Origin: Candidatus Bathyanammoxibius amoris | Lineage (GTDB): Bacteria > Planctomycetota > Brocadiia > Brocadiales > Bathyanammoxibiaceae | Assembly (NCBI GenBank): GCA_024451685.1 | Contig: JAMXCW010000003.1 | Span: 124,001 to 188,000 of the forward strand | Length of the DNA: 64,000 nt | Direction of reading: 5' to 3' | In this document: piece after piece, positions 52,777-63,124 of the stretch | How the letters are laid out: each line of letters begins with the position of its first letter | Numbering within the stretch: the first letter of the stretch is position 1 | Made by a program: the position numbers and the translations under genes | The notes under the pieces: generated by a model | What the model was told of the DNA's origin: nothing | Database searches by the model: none | The model's input: only the letters and a program-made list of their open reading frames with translations

Positions 52777-52802
52777 TACTTTTGTTAAAAGAAGATTGTC
52801 CG

Positions 52803-55212
<2,410 letters not shown>

Positions 55213-55251
55213 GCCTACACATGCTATCAACTGCGGGACGGCGTGTCAACC

Positions 55252-56706
55252 TCATCCTTTTATGACACCGAGCGGCCTGAGTTGTACGACCTTCCGGGCG
55301 ATTCCCGCGTTGTGGACGACGTCTACCACCTCGGTGACGTCCTTATAGGCCTCGGGTATCTCCTCGGCCAGTGTGCGCCACCCCGACGCCCTTACCACCA
55401 CTCCCAGTTCCTGCATCGCCTTTACAATGTTCTTGCCCTTTGCTATTTTGGATGCCTTTGTCCGGCTCATCAGCCTCCCGGCGCCGTGGCAGCTTGACGC
55501 GAATGTCTCGGCGCTTGCGGCCTCGGTGCCCACAAGTATGTATGAGTAGCGGCCCATATCACCGGGGATGAGTACCGGCTGCCCGGTGGTCTTGTAGGCC
55601 TCCGGGGTCTGAGGGTGTCCGGGGGGCAGCGCCCTGGTTGCGCCCTTGCGGTGGACGCACAGGCGCCTGGACTTGCCGTCTACCACATGGTCTTCGAATT
55701 TCGCGATGTTGTGGCATACGTCGTATATGAGGTCGAGTCCCAGTTCCTCAGTTGACCTGCCGAGCACACGGGAAAAACTCTCCCTGACCCAGTGTGTGAT
55801 CATCTGCCGGTTGGCGAACGCGAAGTTGGCGGCGCAGGCCATTGCCGCGAAGTAACGGCCGCCCTCGTCCGAGTCGAGAGGGGCGCAGCATAGCTGGCGG
55901 TCCGGCAGGTCTATACCGTATTTCCTGGCCGCCTGTATCATTACGGCGATGAAGTCGTCACAGACCTGATAACCAAGGCCACGGGAGCCGGTGTGTACCT
56001 GAATGGCGATACCGCCCTGCTCAAGACCCAGCCCGCGGGCGAGCTGTTCGTCATACACCTCGGATACGACGTCGATCTCAACAAAATGGTTTCCGGAGCC
56101 AAGTGTGCCTACCTGCGCCCGGCCCCGTTCCAGCGCCTTCTGTGAGACGTGGGCAGGGTCTGCTCCCTTTATGCACCCGCCTTCCTCGATGTGGTCGAGG
56201 TCCTTTTGCAAGCCATACCCCTTTGACACGGCCCACCGGGCGCCCTTGTGCAGCAGGGACTCCAGTTCGGCGTGGCTCAGCTTCAGATCCTTCCTGCGCG
56301 AGCCTACGCCCGCGGGTATGTTGCGGAAGAGGGTGTCGACAAGTTTTTCGATGAGCCCCGATATCTCTTCCTGTCTCAGGTTTGAACGCATGACCCTGAC
56401 GCCGCAGTTGATGTCGTAACCCACGCCGCCGGGGGATATCACACCTGTCTTCTCGTCGAAGGCCGCGACGCCGCCTATGGGGAAACCGTAGCCCTCGTGT
56501 ATGTCGGGCATGGCCAGTGAGGCCCGGACTATCCCCGGCAAGGTCGCCACGTTGGCCACCTGTCGAAGGCTATCGTCCTTCTTTATGTCCTTAATTATCT
56601 TCTCGTTCGCGTAGATGATACCGTCAACCCGCATACTGCCTTCTCTTGTCAGCCTGTAACGGTACTCATCTATCTTTTCGAGGTTGATTAACGGTTCCTC
56701 AGCCAT
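55252..56706 (-). CDS. rtcB: RNA-splicing ligase RtcB
   Basis: A 484-residue RtcB, which joins 2',3'-cyclic-phosphate and 5'-OH RNA ends using GTP and Mn. GGVGYDINCGVRVMRS carries the metal-binding Cys, GTLGSGNHFVEI and HTGSRGLGYQVC provide active-site His/Asn, and SSCHGAGRLMSRTKA carries the His that is guanylylated. In bacteria RtcB often repairs tRNA or rRNA cleaved by toxins. The archease gene lies 52 bp upstream in the same direction, so cofactor and ligase are coexpressed. Confidence 0.97.
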   Translation of the reverse strand: MAEEPLINLEKIDEYRYRLTREGSMRVDGIIYANEKIIKDIKKDDSLRQVANVATLPGIVRASLAMPDIHEGYGFPIGGVAAFDEKTGVISPGGVGYDINCGVRVMRSNLRQEEISGLIEKLVDTLFRNIPAGVGSRRKDLKLSHAELESLLHKGARWAVSKGYGLQKDLDHIEEGGCIKGADPAHVSQKALERGRAQVGTLGSGNHFVEIDVVSEVYDEQLARGLGLEQGGIAIQVHTGSRGLGYQVCDDFIAVMIQAARKYGIDLPDRQLCCAPLDSDEGGRYFAAMACAANFAFANRQMITHWVRESFSRVLGRSTEELGLDLIYDVCHNIAKFEDHVVDGKSRRLCVHRKGATRALPPGHPQTPEAYKTTGQPVLIPGDMGRYSYILVGTEAASAETFASSCHGAGRLMSRTKASKIAKGKNIVKAMQELGVVVRASGWRTLAEEIPEAYKDVTEVVDVVHNAGIARKVVQLRPLGVIKG

Positions 56707-56758
56707 ACATTATTATTCCTTTCCTGTCAGGGGCACGGCATGCCGTACCCATACAAGA

Positions 56759-57217
56759 TTACAGGTCTACGACTACCCGTGCGTGCCACCTGCCGGGTTC
56801 CTGCCGCACCTCAATGCGGTGGTACGTAACGGCCTTAAGCGGGGTCAGGATGACATGCCGTCCGGGAATGAATTTTTCACCAAAGGCCGACGCGCGTAGT
56901 TTCCCGCCATTTATCTCTGCAACCTTGAATCTTTTAAAGAGCAGGTCTTCCACCTCGTTAAGGTAAAGCAGTTCGTTCAGCCATTTGACGAGGAGTTGTT
57001 CATAGTCCGTTTCTGTATCCTTGGCCGCTTCTTTCGTTATCTGTATATTGACGGTTCTTTCCGTCTTCTCCTCTACTTTTGACAGGTCAGCGTATACGTC
57101 GAAGAGTGCAAACGCCGCATTCTCAAAGAGATCCCCTAAATCCTTGCCGTATGCGACGAACGCAAGGTCGGCCGTGTGCTCGATAAGTATATATCTCTCC
57201 TCTGCCAATATCTTCAT
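56759..57217 (-). CDS. Archease
   Basis: A 152-residue archease. YILIEHTADLAFVAYGKDLGDLFENAAFALFDVYADL opens the fold with the conserved HTADxxxxAxGxxLxxLFENAA signature; DYEQLLVKWLNELLYLNEVEDLLF and EIKAVTYHRIEV-like end segments (here LKAVTYHRIEVRQEPGRWHARVVVDL) complete it. Archease helps RtcB to form the ligase-GMP intermediate and to turn over. It is the first gene of the rtcB pair. Confidence 0.95.
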   Translation of the reverse strand: MKILAEERYILIEHTADLAFVAYGKDLGDLFENAAFALFDVYADLSKVEEKTERTVNIQITKEAAKDTETDYEQLLVKWLNELLYLNEVEDLLFKRFKVAEINGGKLRASAFGEKFIPGRHVILTPLKAVTYHRIEVRQEPGRWHARVVVDL

Positions 57218-57525
57218 CCCGGGAAACAGACGCAGTTTCTAACTAAATTATCCGGCATTGGCAAATTACTGTCAACTGAAAAGGGAAAGGGTTGTGGCGT
57301 TCATATTGCGGGTACTTTCAAGACCGCGTTCTTGTGTCATCAACAAGTCTGCTTAATGCCTGTTTTGCAGGTGTGTGGTCGTGATGTGTGAGCTTACTGG
57401 AGCAGTTTTAGACAAATTCCACTGAGCACAAATCAGGGATGCAGGATGGACTTACGAGTTCCTTTTCCCCGGCAGGGCCGGCTTAAAAGACCCATTACAC
57501 GATGTTCTTTTGATGATATCCTTGC

Positions 57526-57642
57526 TTAGTCTCCTTCACCTCGTGCTTGATGGCGCCAGCGGCCGGTGAAGGTGTACGCGAGCGCTTCTATGATTTTGTC
57601 TATTATAATCTCGGCTTTTTTTGCCTTTTTAGTCTTCTTCAT
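57526..57642 (-). CDS. Possible small basic protein (38 aa)
   Basis: ATG 57642 is preceded by GGGAGGTG with 6-nt spacing, an unusually strong Shine-Dalgarno. The peptide starts MKKTKKAKKAEIIIDKIIE, a Lys-rich amphipathic helix, and continues ALAYTFTGRWRHQARGEGD before TAA. I know no family. The strong ribosome-binding site and helix-friendly composition argue for translation; lack of homologue knowledge and length argue against certainty. Confidence 0.35.
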   Translation of the reverse strand: MKKTKKAKKAEIIIDKIIEALAYTFTGRWRHQARGEGD

Positions 57643-57770
57643 TTCAGGCACCTCCCATTAACGGCTTTAATGGGCCTGCATGCCTCTTATTATTTTATAG
57701 CTCTGTTTGTAGCCGGGCGTCAACAAAAATGCCTGAAAATCTCAATGGCAGGGCCGGGGTCTTTAAGCGG

Positions 57771-57798
57771 TTGACATTTATTGATGACGGAATATACT
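57771..57798 (+). promoter_or_regulatory. Strong sigma-70-type promoter upstream of the CruF-like gene
   Basis: A perfect TTGACA (57771-57776) and TATACT (57793-57798) are 16 bp apart, upstream of the gene at 57919. Predicted start is about 57805, giving a leader of roughly 114 nt. Confidence 0.6.
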
Positions 57799-57918
57799 AC
57801 GGACTAACTGCCGGCAGGGCGCTGGGTCTTAATCGTTACTCATAATCATTACTATAGCGCGGTGCGTCGAGACACACCCTGCATGCCGAAAATGCCGATA
57901 TTGCCCGGAGCACATGAC

Positions 57919-58767
57919 ATGGATTTTCTTTCGCTCCTTATTGCCACAATCATCCTGAGGCCGTACGTATTTATACTCTTCTTTATGTATTTGCTGGCGG
58001 GCGCGGTTCAGCTGGGGACCCGGCGGATTATTCTCTTTACGCTGCTTGCCTACACGATAGCGTTCGTCTCCGAATATTCTTCCACTAGAACCGGAATCCC
58101 CTACGGTATGTATATATACACGGGTTATACGCACGGTAAGGAACTCTACATCTCCAACGTGCCGTTTATGGATTCCCTCTCATACACCTTCCTCGCGTAC
58201 TTCAGCTACTCCCTGTCCCTGCTGGTCACGTCACGGCTCTGCAGGAGCGGGATTGACGTACAATTGATCAGGGACAAGAGACACTGGCGGTCCCGCGGGG
58301 TCCTGTTGCTGGCGGCGACGTTCATGATGCTGCAGGACGTGGTGGTGGACCCGGTGGCGCTGAGGGGGGCGGGATGGTTTCTGGGTCAGATATTCTATTA
58401 CCCTGATGCCGGTATATATTTCGGTGTGCCGCTGTCTAATTTCCTTGGATGGTTCGTGGTGGCCCTTGCCATTATCTATCTATTTCAGCGGCTGGACAGT
58501 CTTGTCGAGGGGTGGAGGGGTTTCAAGGATGAGGGCATGCGTTACGTCCCGTATAAGGCCCTGCTGGGCCCGGCCTGTTATTTTGCCACCATGCTCTTTA
58601 ACCTGTTCGTGACGTTTTATATCGGGGAGTACCTGCTGGGTCTGGCCAGTCTGACGATAACGGGTATGCTGCTTTATTTAGTGCGCGGGAGCATCCTTGC
58701 CGCCGAGCATGTGGACGAGTCTGAGCTTCGGAAGATTGTCGGGCCTTATCACATCAATCAATTCTAG
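57919..58767 (+). CDS. CruF-like carotenoid 1',2'-hydratase family membrane protein (DUF422)
   Basis: A 282-residue integral membrane protein with about seven helices. EYSSTRTGIPYGMYIYT, KELYISNVPFMDSLSYTFLAYFSY and MMLQDVVVDPVALRGAGWFLGQIFYYP with GIYFGVPLSNFLGWF are the family's conserved blocks. CruF hydrates the psi-end of carotenoids; more distant relatives have no known substrate. No carotenoid genes neighbour it, so the precise role is uncertain. I use ATG 57919 (GGAG 9 nt upstream); an in-frame ATG at 57862 would add 19 residues of non-membrane sequence. Confidence 0.75.
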   Translation: MDFLSLLIATIILRPYVFILFFMYLLAGAVQLGTRRIILFTLLAYTIAFVSEYSSTRTGIPYGMYIYTGYTHGKELYISNVPFMDSLSYTFLAYFSYSLSLLVTSRLCRSGIDVQLIRDKRHWRSRGVLLLAATFMMLQDVVVDPVALRGAGWFLGQIFYYPDAGIYFGVPLSNFLGWFVVALAIIYLFQRLDSLVEGWRGFKDEGMRYVPYKALLGPACYFATMLFNLFVTFYIGEYLLGLASLTITGMLLYLVRGSILAAEHVDESELRKIVGPYHINQF

Positions 58768-58824
58768 CCGCCAAACAGATATGGTACGTCTCGTTACTAC
58801 AATTACAAACCTCACGCGTAAGAA

Positions 58825-59199
58825 CTACCTGTTCTTTTTGAGCCGTTCTACAAGCCCCAATATCTCGTCCTCGGGCCATCTGAGGAAAAGCCCCTTGCGT
58901 ATGGGTTGAGGGAACTCGCCCCTCTCAATCCAATTCCGGATAGTAAACCGCGTTACTCCAAAAAGTTCGCAAACGTCCTTGAGTCTTACAAAACGGGTCA
59001 TCGCCTGGCTCCTTTCCTTACCCATAAGCAGAAACAAAAAACTCCCCTCAGATTCAATAAGCTCGGCCAGGCTTCCGTCGTCGTTGGCAATTATGTCGTC
59101 CACCAGTTCGTCCTTGCTGGTATACTGGTCGCCGCGAAGCTGGTACAGCTCGTTAAGTTCTCTTTTTGATAAAGTTTCCCGCATAAGTTGACTGTCCAT
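58825..59199 (-). CDS. Excisionase/AlpA-like helix-turn-helix DNA-binding protein
   Basis: A 124-residue protein. The C-terminal half is a winged MerR-like HTH of the excisionase/AlpA type: RFVRLKDVCELFGVTRFTIRNWIERGEFPQPIRKGLFLRWPEDEI. The N-terminal ~65 residues are acidic and helical (SKDELVDDIIANDDGSLAELIESEG), without a known domain. It is divergent from a S24 repressor gene with three operator-like dyads between them. Such pairs occur in prophage and integrated-element control regions, although no integrase or att site was found. Function as repressor or directionality factor is inferred. Confidence 0.8.
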   Translation of the reverse strand: MDSQLMRETLSKRELNELYQLRGDQYTSKDELVDDIIANDDGSLAELIESEGSFLFLLMGKERSQAMTRFVRLKDVCELFGVTRFTIRNWIERGEFPQPIRKGLFLRWPEDEILGLVERLKKNR

Positions 59200-59287
59200 C
59201 AGATTCCCACCCGGTCAAAATTATCTATTGACAAAAAAACATGGATGTGGATAATTATACAAGGATTTGCACTATATGCCCGCATCA

Positions 59288-59362
59288 GCCTGAACAGGCG
59301 ATAAGGGTAGGTACGTGCAGGCTCCAATGGCCTATATGGGCGATTGTAGCCTATGTGGGCGA
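59288..59362. promoter_or_regulatory. Three operator-like repeats upstream of the S24 repressor
   Basis: Copies GCCTGAACAGGCGA (59288-59301), GCCTATATGGGCGA (59330-59343) and GCCTATGTGGGCGA (59349-59362) share GCCT....GGCGA and dyad symmetry (GCC..GGC). Start-to-start spacings of 42 and 19 bp put them close to the same helical face. They lie between divergent genes and next to the repressor's likely promoter region, suggesting autoregulation. Confidence 0.6.
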
Positions 59363-59414
59363 AATTGCAAGTAAATTCTTAAATATTTTGTATCTTTCTA
59401 TTATATAGGGACAT

Positions 59415-60152
59415 ATGAACGTAGGAACGAAACTCAGATTACTTAGAGCGGAGAGGGGCTGGACAAAGTCCCATGCCGCCAGGGAGGCCGGTATACCTAT
59501 ATCCAGCTACCGAAACTATGAAAAGGAGTCACTGAACCGCAAGCTCCCTGGAAAATCCGCGCTGGCACTTGCCAAGACCTTCGGGGTGTCACTTGAGTAC
59601 CTGCTTGATGACGTGAAGGACTACCCTCCGGTCCCGGCCAGGGACAGGATTATCCAGCTGGTTGGGGAACCTGAGAAAAAGGCGTCTGGTACCGGGGTTG
59701 AGGGCGATACCCGGCGGAGGGTGGCGGTATCACGGTACGGTGATAGGGGAAATGACGGTATAAATATAGTTGGTCATGTGGCAGCGGGAGAGACGGAGGT
59801 AGTCTTCGATGATGCGGGCCTGCCCACCGGCGGCTCCATTGACGAACCCCTTGAAAGAATGCCCGATGTTACTGACAGCAACGCCTACGGCCTGATAGTC
59901 AGCGGGAACAGTATGCTGCCGGGTTATCCGGAGGGTACAAAGGTGGTTGTATGTCCGTCGCACAAGGTGAAGTCGGGGGACGTAGTTATCTGCCGTCTTA
60001 ACAGCACGGGAAAGGTATATGTAAAAGAGATTGCCTTCTCCCAGGACATGATTATACTCAAGTCTCACAACGCAACTGCCTATGAACCGGTGGCGGTACC
60101 CAGGGAGGATATAGTCTTTTGTCACAAGGTGGTCTGGGCAAAAAGACCCTAG
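59415..60152 (+). CDS. XRE-type HTH / S24 peptidase phage-type repressor
   Basis: A 245-residue cI/LexA-like repressor. Residues 5-68 are an XRE HTH (KLRLLRAERGWTKSHAAREAGIPISSYRNYEKESLN), then a linker, then a S24 domain (about 120-245). The self-cleavage site looks like AAG-E in GHVAAGETE, the catalytic Ser is in SGNSMLPGYPEGT, and the Lys is in KVYVKEIAFSQ. If active it would be inactivated on DNA damage, as cI or HdiR are. The DNA between it and the divergent HTH gene holds three matching dyads. The downstream cytochrome gene overlaps its last codons by 34 nt. Confidence 0.88.
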   Translation: MNVGTKLRLLRAERGWTKSHAAREAGIPISSYRNYEKESLNRKLPGKSALALAKTFGVSLEYLLDDVKDYPPVPARDRIIQLVGEPEKKASGTGVEGDTRRRVAVSRYGDRGNDGINIVGHVAAGETEVVFDDAGLPTGGSIDEPLERMPDVTDSNAYGLIVSGNSMLPGYPEGTKVVVCPSHKVKSGDVVICRLNSTGKVYVKEIAFSQDMIILKSHNATAYEPVAVPREDIVFCHKVVWAKRP

Positions 60153-60502
60153 TAGTTTTGATCCTGCTATACCTCTTTCTCTTTACGCCACTTAACAGTG
60201 AGACGCAGGCCGTGGAAGAATCCCCCAGAGAACTCTTTGAGCGTGTGTGTGCCATGTGCCACGGCTGGGCTGTAGAAAACTTCTTCATGTGCGAGGGGGA
60301 GGCCCATGTGATACCGCCCATCTGTCCCCCTCACACGAGTCACTGGCTGCCCGCGGTGCTTACGGTGGCCACGTACCAGGTCTATGTTGGGGGGGGCGAG
60401 GTAGGTTTTCCGCTGATTCCCAGAAAGGACGTCTTGAAATTGGCCCAATACCTGGACGAAAACTACCCGAAAGAGCCCATATGCGCGAAATCGGGAGGTT
60501 AA
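60119..60502 (+). CDS. Small exported monoheme cytochrome c-like protein
   Basis: A 127-residue exported protein. A hydrophobic signal (KKTLVVLILLYLFLFTPLNS, cleavage near TQA) is followed by ELFERVCAMCHGWAV with C44, C47 and H48 as a c-heme site. The rest has several Cys and His (FMCEGEAHVIPPICPPHTSHW) and closes with DVLKLAQYLDENYP, the last helix common in class I cytochromes. The candidate distal Met is not obvious; the heme may have another ligand. Its start is a TTG at 60119 within the repressor gene, so translation may be coupled to it. Electron partner is unknown. Confidence 0.75.
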   Translation: MSQGGLGKKTLVVLILLYLFLFTPLNSETQAVEESPRELFERVCAMCHGWAVENFFMCEGEAHVIPPICPPHTSHWLPAVLTVATYQVYVGGGEVGFPLIPRKDVLKLAQYLDENYPKEPICAKSGG

Positions 60503-60575
60503 TGCCGGTATAACTTTTCACGATTAGCAGGCGTGTATACCCGCTGGACAAAGAACTTCACGCCAGAGCAACAAA

Positions 60576-61157
60576 ATGAACCTGGACCGCAGAGCCAAGA
60601 TAATGCTTATTGCCTTGATATTGCTTTTACCTCTCGGCGTCTACAGGTTCATCTCTACCTTCAGGGGCGGGGGTTCAACCGGGACCACTGTCATCTCTCC
60701 ACCCGACAGATCGTTTGTGCCGCGTACGGTCGTAGATAAGGGTGACGTGAAGGGTTTGATGCCGGATGAAGCGGAGGGTGAGGCACGCAAGTTTCAACCG
60801 GTGTCACAGGATACAGTAGGTTTTAAGAGGCTTGTTGCCGCTGGAAGCTGGGGGCGGAACCCTTTTCTGACTCCTGAGGAGATTCGCAAACCATCGGTAA
60901 AGGCAACCAGGGCGTCCGAGCGGACCATGGAACGGGCCCCGCCAAGTCTTACCGTGACCTCGGTGCTGATAAGCGGAGAAGAGGGCGTAGCCGTAATAAA
61001 TGGCGAATTTTACGTGGTGGGTGACACAATAAAGGGTACAAGAATCAGGATTGTGTCCATCACAACTGACGGAGTGATAATCGAGACCAGCGGCATAAAG
61101 GAGCTGATACCCCTTGCCCAAAGCGGGGTACGAGTAGAATCAGTTGAGGTGAAATGA
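60576..61157 (+). CDS. PilP/GspC-like single-pass protein
   Basis: A 193-residue protein with one N-terminal helix (KIMLIALILLLPLGVYRFI) and a Pro/Ser-rich linker. A C-terminal HR-like beta-domain follows: WGRNPFLTPEEIRKP, then LTVTSVLISGEEGVAVINGEFYVVGDTIKGTRIRIVSI. That domain resembles PilP and GspC, which connect inner-membrane machinery of type IV pili or type II secretion to the secretin. No other pil or gsp gene is in the window. It follows the cytochrome gene by 73 bp on the same strand and converges with resB. Confidence 0.65.
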   Translation: MNLDRRAKIMLIALILLLPLGVYRFISTFRGGGSTGTTVISPPDRSFVPRTVVDKGDVKGLMPDEAEGEARKFQPVSQDTVGFKRLVAAGSWGRNPFLTPEEIRKPSVKATRASERTMERAPPSLTVTSVLISGEEGVAVINGEFYVVGDTIKGTRIRIVSITTDGVIIETSGIKELIPLAQSGVRVESVEVK

Positions 61158-61178
61158 CCTGCAGGCGACGGGGGCCAC

Positions 61179-62153
61179 TCAGTATTTATGGGCCAGTTTC
61201 TGTACCAGTCTGAAGATTATCATTACCACACCTGCGGCGAAGAGCAGGGTTACCCCGAGCGCAATGGGCATGCTCGGGTTTTCCTTCAGGCTTACCATCA
61301 CGGCGTTGTATATCTGGACGTCCTCAAGCTGCACCTCGGCACCCTCGATTAACAGAGGGGCTTCCCTGTCCATACGGACATAATGTTGCTGTGCATCAGC
61401 CATCCCCGGTCTTGTAACGATGGCTGCCACGGGAAATTCTATCTTTGGCGGCATCATGAGCCCGGCCACTATCGCGGGTGAATCGCCGATGTAAAATTCT
61501 TCATACAACTTCAACTTCCGGGTCATGTTGTTAATCTTCAGTGTTACGTTCCTGGGTGAACTTTCGTACTGCCTGAGGAGAAACTCCCTGGCCCCAAGGT
61601 CAAAGACCACTGGCTGGTTGTACCCCAGTATCCTGTCGAATTCCTCCTCACCGCGTTTAACCCTGATAGTGGCCCTGACCTCCCTGGGCATACCGTTGGG
61701 AAAGGAGACAACCTCAATCGCCTTAACGCTGAGTTCGACGTCGCCGCATTTAACGGGTTCATTAGTTATGGTAATGGGTCTCCCGCTAGTCGAGTACAAC
61801 CCGCCCACCAGATGGGCGAGCAGCGTGACCACAAACGCAAGGTGCACCACAGCGCCGCCGTACAGCGTGACATTTTTTACACCCGCCCTCAGTTTGACCG
61901 CCACCGAGTCAATGGTGCAGAAGAAGGCGTTTATCCCGTAGAGTACAAACCCGGCAAACAACAGATAGAACCAACTGTTGACCGGGCTTACGTGCTGGAA
62001 GAAGAAGTTTATGTCCTCCCCCTGAAGCTCCCGGTAGTAACCGGGCATAAAGTTCATCCAGAGGCTTCCGAAGATGAGCAGTCCCGTTGTGGCAAACCCC
62101 AACTGCACGCCCAGCTTCCTCGATTTCAGTATGTCGTAGAGTCTGTAAAGCAT
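61179..62153 (-). CDS. resB: Cytochrome c biogenesis protein ResB (Ccs1)
   Basis: A 324-residue membrane protein of the ResB family, partner of CcsA in System II heme delivery and thioether ligation. Helices at about 15-35, 65-85, 98-118 and 290-312 bound a periplasmic beta-domain (GDVELSVKAIEVVSFPNGMPREVRATIRV, then LREFLLRQYESSPRNVTLKI-like text). It lies 6 bp downstream of ccsA. This ResB is shorter than Bacillus types but close to proteobacterial short forms. It would mature the cytochrome at 60119 and the heme motif in PBP2. Confidence 0.85.
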   Translation of the reverse strand: MLYRLYDILKSRKLGVQLGFATTGLLIFGSLWMNFMPGYYRELQGEDINFFFQHVSPVNSWFYLLFAGFVLYGINAFFCTIDSVAVKLRAGVKNVTLYGGAVVHLAFVVTLLAHLVGGLYSTSGRPITITNEPVKCGDVELSVKAIEVVSFPNGMPREVRATIRVKRGEEEFDRILGYNQPVVFDLGAREFLLRQYESSPRNVTLKINNMTRKLKLYEEFYIGDSPAIVAGLMMPPKIEFPVAAIVTRPGMADAQQHYVRMDREAPLLIEGAEVQLEDVQIYNAVMVSLKENPSMPIALGVTLLFAAGVVMIIFRLVQKLAHKY

Positions 62154-62159
62154 CTTGGT

Positions 62160-62981
62160 TTATCCAAAGCTGTGGGAGCTGGAGATAAGGAAACTCGTCC
62201 CCACGTAGGTCATTAACATGATAAGGAACCCGGCGACTGCCAGGTGCGGTTTATAGGGCTTAAGGGCGGGCCAGTTGTCCACGTGGATGCAGGCCGAATA
62301 AAACAGCCACACGATTACAGACCATACCACCTTTGCGTCCCACAGGAAGTAACTGCCCCAGGCCACATAACCCCACAACCCTCCAAAGAGCATCGAGACC
62401 GAAAACCCCAGCATCCCGTAGAGAAAACCCCTGTCAATGATATCGATCATGTCTCGACCTCGCGCCTCTCCGGGCGGGCTTGACGGATTTCCGGCGGATG
62501 CTGATGATGTCCCCCGCGGTCCGGCTCCCAAGAAGTAGGCCGAGGCCGCCGCGAAGCTTAAGGTCCAGTACGCGTAACACATAAACGACAGCGGGACGTG
62601 GAGCGTGTACCAGATGGTTATCATCAGTGGCGGAGGATAATTAAGCCCCTTCGGCCAGAAGGCCGCGGCCACCAGGAAGACATAGCCCACACTGAAGAGC
62701 ACCGTCCTGAAGATGGGCACCTCCACATCTCTGTATATGTAGAGCAAGATGAACACAGTTATGGAAAATCCGTAAAATGACTCAAACTTATTTGTAAGTG
62801 GCAAATACTCTATGGCCATACCGCGCATGGCGAAGGCGGTGAGCTGAATGCCCAGCCCCAGGGCAAGTACAAAGGTACGTGTGCCCTTCCCGGAGAAGTT
62901 GCAGTACCAGTACGCCGTATATATGCCCACTGACAGCCAGTAACAGAGTATGGACAGGTTGATAAGACTCTTCGAGTCCAA
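62160..62981 (-). CDS. ccsA: Cytochrome c biogenesis protein CcsA/CcsB-type heme handling protein
   Basis: A 273-residue membrane protein with about eight helices. The heme-handling WWD-like region reads WGYVAWGSYFLWDAKVVWSVIVW near residue 202. It is close to the canonical WGxxWxWDPKExW except that Pro-Lys-Glu is Ala-Lys-Val. System II CcsA-type proteins export heme and present it to apocytochromes held by ResB. An acidic/Ser-Ala-Gly-rich loop (GPRGTSSASAGNPSSPPGEARG) interrupts the cytoplasmic side. First gene of the ccsA-resB pair. Confidence 0.85.
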   Translation of the reverse strand: MDSKSLINLSILCYWLSVGIYTAYWYCNFSGKGTRTFVLALGLGIQLTAFAMRGMAIEYLPLTNKFESFYGFSITVFILLYIYRDVEVPIFRTVLFSVGYVFLVAAAFWPKGLNYPPPLMITIWYTLHVPLSFMCYAYWTLSFAAASAYFLGAGPRGTSSASAGNPSSPPGEARGRDMIDIIDRGFLYGMLGFSVSMLFGGLWGYVAWGSYFLWDAKVVWSVIVWLFYSACIHVDNWPALKPYKPHLAVAGFLIMLMTYVGTSFLISSSHSFG

Positions 62982-63124
62982 CGGTATTACCCTCCTCGAA
63001 ATTTGTAAAGAGTCAAATCTAGCACACCCGTCACGGTAAAATCAAATGCAAATATTGTCCTGGTGCGATGGGACGGGTTGGTTAGACGGCAGGGTGCGCA
63101 TGGACGCGGTGAATGGGTTGGTCG

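Larger units (their letters stand above)
57218..57918. other. 701-bp divergent intergenic region between archease and the CruF-like gene
   Basis: It carries a 38-codon small ORF on the minus strand (57526-57642) and a good promoter at 57771-57798. A frame at 57547-57774 (plus) is the reverse of that small ORF and lacks a ribosome-binding site. The remainder shows no recognised gene or RNA. Confidence 0.5.

Noticed and set aside
57547-57774. Plus-strand 75-residue frame in the archease-CruF gap.
   Set aside because: It overlaps, in reverse, a minus-strand small frame that has a much stronger Shine-Dalgarno.
59200-60502. The repressor region as a complete prophage.
   Set aside because: No integrase, terminase, capsid or tail gene lies near it; cytochrome and System II genes follow at once.
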